Of a stretch of DNA of 5,327 nt, positions 1 to 5,325 are shown piece by piece (position 1 is the first letter of the stretch; each line of letters opens with the position of its first letter). The notes beneath the pieces are model-generated. The model worked only from the letters and a program-made list of their open reading frames with translations. It did no database searches and was not told the origin of the DNA. Source of the stretch: an uncultured Litorilinea sp. (GTDB lineage Bacteria > Chloroflexota > Anaerolineae > Caldilineales > Caldilineaceae); assembly GCA_937922105.1 (NCBI GenBank), contig CAKZVN010000123.1, forward strand, positions 1-5,327. The letters run 5' to 3'. The position numbers were made by a program, and so were the translations under genes.

Positions 1-63
1 CATCCGCTCCGCTTCACGGAGAAACGCTGCCTTCTCCTGCTCCCGTGTGCTTGCCTCTCCCAT
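1..63 (-). CDS. Start of an unidentified gene, cut by the window edge
   Basis: Only 21 codons are inside the window (begins MGEASTREQEKAAFLREAER), so the product cannot be named. The stretch is charged and probably helical, with no signal peptide or membrane segment. The start is well supported: an AGGAG lies 8 nt upstream of the ATG (TGAAAGGAGCGACGAGC-ATG), and a plausible promoter lies about 45 nt further upstream. The gene is separated from the ABC permease by 124 nt that include a hairpin and that promoter, so it is probably a separate transcription unit. I am fairly confident that it is a real start and cannot say anything about function. Confidence 0.6.
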   Translation of the reverse strand, partial: MGEASTREQEKAAFLREAERM

Positions 64-106
64 GCTCGTCGCTCCTTTCAGGTTGCCATTCCCGCTCCAT
101 GCCCCT

Positions 107-136
107 ATTCTACCCCTTCCCCAAATATTGGGACAG
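107..136 (-). promoter_or_regulatory. Probable sigma-70-type promoter for the left-edge gene, with a dyad in the spacer
   Basis: On the minus strand a TAGAAT (112 to 107; 5 of 6 to TATAAT) is preceded by CTGTCC (136 to 131; 3 of 6 to TTGACA) with an 18-nt spacer. The predicted leader is about 35-40 nt and contains the ribosome binding site of the gene starting at 63. The spacer contains a perfect short dyad, CCCAA-N3-TTGGG at 120-132, a position where a repressor or activator could bind. The -35 is weak, so the call depends mainly on the -10 box and the position. Confidence 0.45.
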
Positions 137-187
137 ACCCGAGTTGCGGTTATCTGTAAGGAAGCGGCGCCTGGAGCGGGCGCGGCG

Positions 188-1012
188 CTAAAGCCGCAGG
201 AGCAACTCGCTGCGGCGCATGGCACGACTGCCGAACCAGATCAGTACCGAGTTGATGAGCCATGCGAGGCAGCCGATCAGGAAGACCGGTCCCGGGCCGA
301 AGTAGAGCAAGCCCGCGCCCTGGCTGATCATCAGGCCCACGATGGGCAAGACGACCAGGCTACCCAGTTGGTAGGCTTCTTGGAAGGTGCCGACACGCGC
401 CGAGACCAGCACGGTAAAGCCCAGCCCGATGCCCGCCACCGCGGGCGCGACCCAAAGCGCCAAGACCCACCACATGACGTTCGGGAAGAAGACCCGACCA
501 AAGGCGGGCCAGGCGACCGTGTTCAGCACCAACGTATAGAGGGTAAAACCGCCCCACGCCACAGCGACCGCCGGCGTCCACGCAGCCAAGAGCTTGGCGA
601 CCAATAACTCGCGGTCGGTGGTGGGCGTGTAGAGCAGGGCCTCCAGGGTTTTGCGCTCCTTTTCGCCTGCCAGACTGTCGGCTGCAACCACGGCGGAGAC
701 CATCATGGGCAGGATGAGGTACATGGGCGCAAAGTAATAGACCGCGGTGATGACGATCAGGAGCTGGGTATGGTTGTACTGGGCCATCTCGAGTTGGAAC
801 GAGGCGGGTAACTGGGCAATCCACTGGCGCAATTCGGCGGGTGGCTCCAGCACGCCGATGTTCTGGGCGATCTGGGGCAGCGCGGCAAAGACGGCGGGCA
901 CGATGACGGTGATGAAGATGGGGACCACCAACAGCGGGATGATGACCCCGCGCGTGCGGCTGATGACCATGACGTCCTTGTGGACGACAGCGAAGATGGC
1001 AGGCCAGTTCAT
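188..1012 (-). CDS. ABC-2 type exporter, membrane permease subunit
   Basis: This is the inner-membrane half of an ABC-2 exporter, which together with the ATPase encoded just upstream should move an unknown substrate outward. The 274-residue protein has about six membrane segments (roughly 22-46, 83-108, 142-163, 179-205, 213-234, 241-261). An extracytoplasmic loop of about 35 residues lies between the first two. The hallmark of the family is the coupling segment AADSLAGEKERKTLEALL at 110-127, followed by a P-TTDRELLVAK stretch, as in NatB-like and related permeases. The length is normal. The ATG overlaps the ATPase stop as ATGA, and a GGAG lies 9 nt upstream of it, so the two genes are probably translationally coupled. 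The substrate cannot be read from the sequence: sodium, a drug, a lipid or a peptide are all possible. Confidence 0.88.
   Translation of the reverse strand: MNWPAIFAVVHKDVMVISRTRGVIIPLLVVPIFITVIVPAVFAALPQIAQNIGVLEPPAELRQWIAQLPASFQLEMAQYNHTQLLIVITAVYYFAPMYLILPMMVSAVVAADSLAGEKERKTLEALLYTPTTDRELLVAKLLAAWTPAVAVAWGGFTLYTLVLNTVAWPAFGRVFFPNVMWWVLALWVAPAVAGIGLGFTVLVSARVGTFQEAYQLGSLVVLPIVGLMISQGAGLLYFGPGPVFLIGCLAWLINSVLIWFGSRAMRRSELLLRL
190..216 (-). terminator. Possible weak terminator hairpin at the permease stop
   Basis: A perfect 7-bp stem (GCCGCAG at 193-199 pairing with CTGCGGC at 210-216) can gain three more pairs (GAG/CTC) in its 10-nt loop. On the minus strand it is followed directly by TTT and then AG of the stop codon. 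It overlaps the last codons of the permease gene and is in the right place to end the ABC transcript. The T run is only three bases, so termination may be weak or need another factor. Confidence 0.35.
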
Positions 1013-1956
1013 GGGGAATTCTCCGCGGGGGAATGCAGGGCGAAATAGATGTCTTCCAGCGTGGGTTCGTCGTGCTCGACCCGGTAGATCGCAATGCCGG
1101 CTTGAACCAACGCGGCGACCAGCGCCGGGATGTGGTCACGCGTGACGTTGGCAATCCGCACCGTGTCGCCGTCACCGTTGCGCGCGAGCGTGGTTGGGTG
1201 CTCCGGGGAGAGCACGGCGACTGCGCGGTCCACTTGCTCCGGGTGGATGGTGATGGAAAGATGCACATCGGCTTTGATCTGGCGGGCCAATTCGCGTGGG
1301 GTGCCCAGGGCTACCAGCCGGCCCGCTTGTAAGACAGCGACGCGGCGACAGAGCTTTTGTGCCTCATTGAGGTTATGGGTGCACAGGAAGACGGTGCGCC
1401 CCTCCACCCGGCTCAGATGCAAAATCAAATCGTGGAGATGGCGGGTGACGACCGGATCGAGACCGCTGGCAGGTTCGTCGAGAAAGATGAGTTCAGGGCG
1501 GTGGACAAGGGCGCGCGCCAACGCCAGGCGTTGTTTCATACCCTTGCTGAAGCCGCCGACGCGGTCACCGGCACGGTCGGCGAGGTCGAAGAGTTCCAGC
1601 AATTCCCGCACGCGCGGGCGAATCTCGGCGCGCGGCACGTTATACATGGCGGCAAAGAGGCGTAAATTGTCTTCGGCGGTGAGGCGCTCGTCCAGGGAAG
1701 GGGTTTCGGTCAAGACGCCGGTGCATTTGCGTAGCTGCGCGCCCTGGCGTGCCGGGTCGAGTCCCAAGACGCGCAGCGTGCCCGCGTGCGGTTCGAGCAG
1801 CCCGTTGAGCAGACGCACGGTAGTGGTTTTGCCGGCGCCGTTGTGACCGAGAAAGCCGAAAATTTCGCCGGCGCGCACGGTCATGCTCAGTTCATGGACG
1901 GCAACCTGGTCACCATAACGACGTGTCACTTGGTCGGTTTCGATCACGTTGGTCAT
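1009..1956 (-). CDS. ABC-2 type exporter, ATP-binding subunit
   Basis: This is the cytoplasmic ATPase that drives the permease encoded directly downstream (4-nt ATGA overlap). All nucleotide-binding motifs are present in the 315 residues: Walker A GHNGAGKTT at 37-45, signature FSKGMKQ at 136-142, Walker B LIFLDE at 156-161, D-loop SGLDP at 164-168, and the switch His at 194 (CTHN). At the Q-loop position the sequence reads VLTETPSL (81-88), with Glu instead of the usual Gln. I recall this as a recurring variant in this exporter group (VLPETP). Residues from about 230 form the accessory C-terminal domain usual for long NatA/CcmA-like ATPases. No Shine-Dalgarno sequence is visible before the ATG. 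The start is chosen because it gives a standard N-terminus. The stop of the MgtC/DUF4010 gene lies 53 nt upstream with no evident terminator, so cotranscription is possible. Confidence 0.92.
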   Translation of the reverse strand: MTNVIETDQVTRRYGDQVAVHELSMTVRAGEIFGFLGHNGAGKTTTVRLLNGLLEPHAGTLRVLGLDPARQGAQLRKCTGVLTETPSLDERLTAEDNLRLFAAMYNVPRAEIRPRVRELLELFDLADRAGDRVGGFSKGMKQRLALARALVHRPELIFLDEPASGLDPVVTRHLHDLILHLSRVEGRTVFLCTHNLNEAQKLCRRVAVLQAGRLVALGTPRELARQIKADVHLSITIHPEQVDRAVAVLSPEHPTTLARNGDGDTVRIANVTRDHIPALVAALVQAGIAIYRVEHDEPTLEDIYFALHSPAENSP

Positions 1957-2009
1957 GGCGAGAGAGGCCTGGAGTGCGGACGGAACATTTGCAAGGAGGC
2001 AGGCGTGTC

Positions 2010-3278
2010 TTAGCGCCAGGGCACGATGAACGCGCCCAACACGATGAGGCTCAGCACGGCGGTGGGGAGGATGGCTTTGCGGATAGACGGCCCTCCGGCG
2101 ACAAAGACCATGACGGTCTTGGTGAGTGTATTGGCAAGCACTGCCAGGATGATAGCGCCCGCGGCGGTTTCATAGGGGATGCCCCCAACTTGACGGCTCA
2201 ATTCAGCCATGGTGAGTGTGATGGCATTGACATCGGTGAGGCCGGCTAACGCGCCGGAGACAAGGAGACCGGTATCGCCGAAGTAGAGTTGGGCCGCGCG
2301 CGCAACCAACAGAATCAGCCCATAGAATGCGCCGAAGGTGAGCGCGGGGCCAAGCTCGAAGGGGTTGATCAAGCTGACTTCCTGTTGGTTGTCTTCGGCG
2401 CGGCGCAGGAAAAGGAGGAGCGCATAGGCTGCCAACGCAACTGCGCCGCTGAGCATGGGCGGCCAAACGGCGAACAACAAGCCGGAATTGACGGCGGCGA
2501 CGGCAACGAGCACGCGCAGGAACATGGTGATCCAAGCCAACGTGATCGCCAGAGCAATGGTGGGCGTGAGTTCGGGCTGTTGGCGGCTGCGCGCCGAGAG
2601 GCTGAGGGTGACCGCGGTGCTGGAAACCAGCCCGCCCAGCAGTCCGGTCAAGGGGATGCCCCGCCGCGGGTTGACCAGTTGCATCAGTACATAGCCGGTG
2701 AAACTGATGCCGGAGATGAAGACCACCATCAGCCAGATGTTGTAAGGGTTGAGCGCGTCGAAAGGGGGCGGCCCGAAGGTGCGATTGGGCAGGACGGGCA
2801 GGACGATGGCGGTGATGACTGCGAATTTGAGGGTGGCGTAGACATCCTGGGTGCTCAAGCGCTGGGCAAAGTTGCGCATGGCGGGCTTGAGCGAGAGTAG
2901 GACGGTGGTGGCGACGGCAATGGCGGCGGTGAGCGCGATGTAGTTCCAATAGGCGAGCGCGCCGCAGAAGAGCGCAATAAACGCAGCCACCTCGCTGGTG
3001 CCGCCGAATTGTCCGCTGCGGCTCAGGTTGACATAACCGGTGACGATGAGGGCGCCGATGCTGACGAAGGCAGCCGCCAACAGCCACGGCGAGCCGCTCA
3101 GATCGCTGAGCAGCGCGGCGGTGCAGCCGGCGAGCGAGAGGAGGGAGAAGGTCCGCACCCCGGCAAAGATGGCCCGTTGCCGTCCTTCGGCTGCGTGTTC
3201 GCGTTCCAGCCCGATGAGGAAACCGACGACCAGGGCGACGCCAAAGCGATAGAACAGGTCTGCCTGTGCACTGAGCAT
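2010..3278 (-). CDS. MgtC/SapB-family membrane protein with DUF4010 domain
   Basis: This is a polytopic inner-membrane protein of 422 residues with unknown molecular function. The N-terminal part has the MgtC/SapB-type signature: GFLIGLERE at 19-27, then FAGVRTFSLL at 38-47. The second half (about 185-400) matches DUF4010, including NPYNIWLMVVFISGISF from 177, LLGGLVSSTAVTLSLS from 213 and SGALAGLTDVNAITLTMA at 341-358. Many hydrophobic segments run along the whole chain. MgtC relatives are linked to growth at low magnesium and to acid and virulence stress in some bacteria. That cannot be transferred safely to this fused form. I chose the ATG at 3278, although the frame is open 45 codons further upstream. 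That extension is Arg/Pro-rich, non-membrane, and would contain the promoter, whereas MLSAQADLFYRF is a typical MgtC start. There is no Shine-Dalgarno site. Start and promoter suggest a nearly leaderless message. Confidence 0.88.
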   Translation of the reverse strand: MLSAQADLFYRFGVALVVGFLIGLEREHAAEGRQRAIFAGVRTFSLLSLAGCTAALLSDLSGSPWLLAAAFVSIGALIVTGYVNLSRSGQFGGTSEVAAFIALFCGALAYWNYIALTAAIAVATTVLLSLKPAMRNFAQRLSTQDVYATLKFAVITAIVLPVLPNRTFGPPPFDALNPYNIWLMVVFISGISFTGYVLMQLVNPRRGIPLTGLLGGLVSSTAVTLSLSARSRQQPELTPTIALAITLAWITMFLRVLVAVAAVNSGLLFAVWPPMLSGAVALAAYALLLFLRRAEDNQQEVSLINPFELGPALTFGAFYGLILLVARAAQLYFGDTGLLVSGALAGLTDVNAITLTMAELSRQVGGIPYETAAGAIILAVLANTLTKTVMVFVAGGPSIRKAILPTAVLSLIVLGAFIVPWR

Positions 3279-3287
3279 GATAAGTGC

Positions 3288-3316
3288 ATTATACGCCCGG
3301 ACAGGGTTTGGATGAA
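3288..3316 (-). promoter_or_regulatory. Promoter of the MgtC/DUF4010 gene, predicting a nearly leaderless mRNA
   Basis: A perfect TATAAT on the minus strand (3293 to 3288) follows TTCATC (3316 to 3311; 3 of 6 to TTGACA) with an ideal 17-nt spacer. Only 9 nt separate the -10 box from the ATG at 3278. A transcript starting the usual 6-8 nt after the -10 would carry a leader of only about 1-3 nt. This agrees with the absence of any Shine-Dalgarno sequence. It also supports 3278 over the longer reading frame, because the longer start would lie upstream of this promoter. Confidence 0.6.
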
Positions 3317-3321
3317 AGCAA

Positions 3322-3353
3322 CGGCCTCGGTACCTATGAAGATCCCGAGGCCG
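3322..3353 (-). terminator. Perfect 9-bp hairpin, possible terminator or leader structure
   Basis: CGGCCTCGG (3322-3330) and CCGAGGCCG (3345-3353) are perfect reverse complements around a 14-nt loop. On the minus strand the stem is followed by TTGCTTTC, a poor but T-containing tail. This is consistent with a weak intrinsic terminator isolating the MgtC/DUF4010 promoter, which begins only 6 nt further on. The plus strand has no T-run after the stem. It could instead be a protein-binding dyad or the 3' end of a small RNA. The stem itself is certain and its role is inferred. Confidence 0.4.
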
Positions 3354-3584
3354 CAATGGGTGTTGCCTGTCCACACAACGGCGACGCTGCCGCGGTGGGG
3401 CGGGCCTGCACACCGGAGTACAGCCTGCTGTGACGACGATGAGCCGCCGCTAGGGCGGGTTCGGGAACCGTGATCAGCAGACGTGCCGGTGGATTTAGTA
3501 TAGGGCAGGAACGGCGCGACGACACGCTGCGGGAGAGTAGTTTGTGACCTGGACAGCGGGCGAGGTATGCGCCTGGTCACCCGG
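3354..3584. other. Intergenic stretch without a convincing gene; one isolated -10 box
   Basis: I see no protein with recognisable features on either strand. The open frames here are short and rich in Arg, Pro and Ser, and look like chance frames. I see no tRNA. The only notable element is TATACT on the minus strand (3502 to 3497; 5 of 6), with GTGTCG (3525 to 3520; 3 of 6) at 17 nt. It could start a transcript of about 170 nt ending at the hairpin at 3322-3353. The stretch separates the phage-type genes from the chromosomal genes and could hold the junction of an integrated element, but I find no attachment-site repeat inside the window. Confidence 0.4.
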
Positions 3585-3985
3585 CTAGGACGATGGCTGG
3601 CGGGGCGCCGTCCCCCAGTGCCCCGCGGGAAACCTCGCCTGGCGCCCCCGGTCCTGCACCCAGCGCGCATACGGGCGGTTGTTGCCCACCACCCCCACCA
3701 ACCCCGTCGCCGCCTCCAGCACACGCGTCGCCCATGACTGCCCCAACTTCCCCGTACGCGCCCCGCTAATCCGCCCCGCGCGCAACAGCGCAAAGAACGC
3801 CCGCTTTTGCGCCGGCGTCGTATTCACCGCCCATACTCCGTCGCTTGGCGGCAACGGGACTCCCCCAGCCGCCGTTGCAACCGCAACACCCCGCGCATCA
3901 TCGGTGGGCGCAACGTGGCCGTGGCCGCCATGCGGTCCAGCTTGGCGTACAACTCCTCTAGTCCGCGTATCTCGATACTAGGCAT
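3585..3985 (-). pseudogene. Frameshifted phage gp10-like virion/tail-completion protein
   Basis: The gene starts at an ATG sharing one base with the previous stop (TAATG), with GGGGGAG 8 nt upstream, so the start is firm. The first frame gives MPSIEIRGLEELYAKLDRMA and continues through LRPPMMRGVLRLQRRLGE, then goes out of frame and stops at 3824. The sense continues in the next frame, from about 3860 to the stop at 3585, with NTTPAQKRAFFALL, SGARTGKLGQSW and VGVVGNNRPYARWVQD. These are typical of small HK97-gp10/virion-morphogenesis-type proteins of about 120-130 residues, whose family motif R-TG-L--SW and PYA-WVQ are visible. One added base near 3855-3870 restores the frame, either as GAG-TNC-CCG (Glu-Tyr/Ser-Pro) or as one more G in the G5 run (3862-3866). 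It could be pseudogene decay, a sequencing indel or, less likely, slippage on the G run. Family assignment is from motif memory. Confidence 0.65.
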
Positions 3986-4341
3986 TACTCCAGCTCCCCC
4001 AAAACACGCAAACGACCGCGCAATACCTCCGTATCACGTACATCCGGCCCCAAATCCAAAAACCACCACCACGCCGACGGCGGATGACGGACCGGCGCCG
4101 GCAGGATCGACTCTGCCATCCGCGTATGATTGGCGACTAACATCTCGTCGGCGGAGCGCACCGTCTCCCGCTCGGCCTCCGTCAGTTGCTCCCATCGTTC
4201 CGCGAGATCATCCCGAATGAATAGCGCCTCCCAGGCGAAAGTCTCCCAGTTGTCCTCGCCTCGGTCAATCCAGCCAACGTACTTGGCGTAAGCTACCACC
4301 AGGTTCGCCGTTGTCCATTCGGCAACATCTGCTTGATTCAT
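3985..4341 (-). CDS. Small acidic protein, candidate immunity protein for the upstream toxin-like domain
   Basis: I do not recognise a named family. The 118 residues (MNQADVAEWTTANLVVAYAK...) have 23 Asp/Glu against 12 Lys/Arg and are unusually rich in Trp, including a WWW at about 89-91. The protein looks soluble and mostly helical up to about residue 80 (for example LAERWEQLTEAERETVRSAD). There is no signal peptide or membrane segment. The start is supported by AGGTGG 4 nt before the ATG. It lies 23 nt after the stop of the MuF/toxin-like gene and shares TAATG with the next phage gene, so it belongs to the same transcript. A small acidic cytoplasmic protein directly after a nuclease-like C-terminus is the usual layout of toxin/immunity pairs. 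An ordinary phage accessory or structural protein is the main alternative. The frame is intact while both neighbours are broken. Confidence 0.7.
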   Translation of the reverse strand: MNQADVAEWTTANLVVAYAKYVGWIDRGEDNWETFAWEALFIRDDLAERWEQLTEAERETVRSADEMLVANHTRMAESILPAPVRHPPSAWWWFLDLGPDVRDTEVLRGRLRVLGELE

Positions 4342-4364
4342 TGCCCACCTGATTTCTCGGCGCT

Positions 4365-5066
4365 TTACTGCGGCTTCAGTTCCCAGCGCCCATCAACCAA
4401 TATCACCTGTACCGGGCGCACATGAGTAAGAAAAGCCCCCCAGTTTTTAACCTTATAGAACGAATGTGCTTGCCCGGTCATCTGATTAAATTGTACAGCC
4501 AGACCACGCTCACCGTCGAAGATATACCACATCAGATCGGGCCGCCGTTCATTACGCCAGGCCACGAACAGCACGTTCGACTGTTGCCGGGCATACTCCA
4601 TTACCTCGCGAAAGAGCGCCACATACTCCGCTTCCGAAGCGGCTCCCATCTCACAACCATGTTTGACGAAATGATAGCCGGCCGCAGGCAATTCATCCGC
4701 CGCCAACACCTGGCGCGCCAGCGCGTCCACATCCATCGTTTTCAACTGCCGGGTTACATACTCTCGCCCGCGTAACGCCATTGCATAATTGCGCCCTCGC
4801 TGCTCAGGCGTCTTAGCCACCGCCGCATCCTCCACCACCGCCACGATCCAGCACCGGCAACCCGGATGAAAGGGCGGTAAGCCCCGCCCGACCACACCGG
4901 ATTCCAACGCGTGACGCGTGCCATGCAGCGGGCCACACACAGGACAAACCCGCTCATCCATTGCCGTCCGAATCTCAATCCGCTTCACAACCCCGCTCTG
5001 CACAAAGTCGATCCGCGTGCCTGGCGCCGCCGCCCGCGTCGTTTCCGTCTGGGCACTCAAGCGCAC
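4365..5066 (-). CDS. MuF-type phage head protein fragment with C-terminal nuclease-toxin-like domain
   Basis: This is the intact 3' part of a MuF/SPP1-gp7-type minor capsid gene, 233 residues from a GTG at 5066. Residues 1-78 carry the end of the MuF domain: QTETTRAAAPGTRIDF, then CPVCGPLHG at 41-49 and PFHPGCRCW at 65-73, the family's Cys/His cluster. After a charged linker (about 80-125), residues 128-228 form a separate domain: YHFVKHGCEMGAASEAEYVA at 131-150, then a stretch with WYIFDGE, SFYKVKNW and LTHVRPVQVILVDG. The H--KHG-E-G--S--EY start and the SFYK/H-RP end resemble the small BECR-fold RNase domains (phage-Barnase-EndoU-ColicinE5/D-RelE) found at the ends of MuF proteins. This is a memory-based comparison. 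The GTG shares one base with a stop (TAGTG) and has GGAG 4 nt upstream, so it could be used by reinitiation. However, homology continues upstream in other frames, so it is not the ancestral start. Confidence 0.72.
   Translation of the reverse strand: MRLSAQTETTRAAAPGTRIDFVQSGVVKRIEIRTAMDERVCPVCGPLHGTRHALESGVVGRGLPPFHPGCRCWIVAVVEDAAVAKTPEQRGRNYAMALRGREYVTRQLKTMDVDALARQVLAADELPAAGYHFVKHGCEMGAASEAEYVALFREVMEYARQQSNVLFVAWRNERRPDLMWYIFDGERGLAVQFNQMTGQAHSFYKVKNWGAFLTHVRPVQVILVDGRWELKPQ
4587..4670 (-). repeat. Diverged direct repeat, copy 1 (inside the toxin-like domain)
   Basis: These 84 nt encode FVKHGCEMGAASEAEYVALF and the following REVMEYAR. They align without gaps to copy 2 at 5203-5286, with 58 of 84 bases and 18 of 28 residues identical. 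Both copies are in the same orientation, about 530 nt apart. The substitutions are spread along the copies and many fall at third codon positions, so this is an old, once-coding duplication and not a recent one. Confidence 0.7.
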
Positions 5067-5325
5067 TATGCTCCAAACAGCAGGACCAACTCGGCGCGCA
5101 AGTCCGCCGGCACCGCCCTCTCCTCAAGATATCTCGCCCCGCGTCTTGTAGCCACGCTGCCGTCGTCTCAGTGATGCCCGTCACCAACTCGAAAGCAGAA
5201 CGCCGTGCCCATGACATTACCTCATAGATGGGCGCCAAATACTCTGCTTCCGATGCAACTCCCATCTCGTGGCCATGTCTGGTAAAACGCCCCGCAAACG
5301 CAAAGACTCCGCGGATCAGGGGAGA
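5066..5325 (-). pseudogene. Broken upstream part of the MuF head protein, preceded by a toxin-motif fragment
   Basis: Joining three frames rebuilds a sensible MuF helical region. Frame one (5325 to about 5140) reads SWARRSAFELVTGITETTAA and then WLQDAG. Frame two (about 5140 to the TAG at 5066) reads ARYLEERAVPADLRAELVLL and then FGA. Frame three continues as VRLSAQTETTRAAAPG in the next gene. One extra base in the G4 run (5137-5140) repairs the first break. One extra base at about 5066-5070 repairs the second. LVTGITETT and LFG--R-----TETTRA are typical of the SPP1-gp7/MuF family. N-terminal to this, and in frame with it, is FTRHGHEMGVASEAEYLAPI, a diverged copy of the toxin-like motif found in the downstream gene. 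MuF toxin domains belong at the C-terminus, so this part is out of place. The gene runs off the window edge. Pseudogene or sequencing indels are both possible. Confidence 0.6.
5203..5286 (-). repeat. Diverged direct repeat, copy 2 (upstream of the MuF core)
   Basis: This copy encodes FTRHGHEMGVASEAEYLAPI and then YEVMSWAR. Similarity to copy 1 ends here, and the reading frame continues directly into the MuF helical region instead of the rest of the toxin-like domain. It is therefore only the front part of such a domain. Weak similarity may continue toward the right edge (FAG-R-F against AAGYHF), so the full extent cannot be judged from this window. Confidence 0.65.

Noticed and set aside
47..607. 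Long plus-strand open frames opposite the exporter, MgtC and phage genes
   Set aside because: They are antisense shadows of well-supported minus-strand genes, with low-complexity, charged or Arg-rich translations and no family motifs.
1953..1988. An 11-codon upstream frame (MFRPHSRPLSP) ending in TGA that overlaps the ATPase ATG
   Set aside because: It has no ribosome binding site and an overlap of this kind occurs easily by chance. It is worth recalling only because the ATPase itself has no visible Shine-Dalgarno sequence.
3279..3413. N-terminal extension of the MgtC/DUF4010 frame by 45 codons
   Set aside because: The added residues are Arg/Pro-rich and unlike the family, and the region contains the likely promoter, so the ATG at 3278 is preferred.
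3452..3472. GGTTC-GG-GAACC region as a tRNA T-arm
   Set aside because: The loop is far too short for a T-loop, and no acceptor stem or anticodon arm can be built around it.
3334..3525. A 63-codon minus-strand open frame between the phage genes and the MgtC gene
   Set aside because: Its composition (Arg, Pro, Ala, Ser) looks like a chance frame in GC-rich DNA, it has no recognisable motif, and it lacks a good start site.
3862..3866. Programmed -1 frameshift at the G5 run of the gp10-like gene
   Set aside because: A GGG codon could slip, but the site is not a full slippery heptamer, no clear downstream structure was found, and this small gene family is normally in one frame. Decay or an indel is simpler.
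4629..4641. CGCTTC-C-GAAGCG near-palindrome
   Set aside because: It lies inside coding sequence of the toxin-like domain (Ala-Ser-Glu-Ala codons) and is not kept in the second repeat copy.
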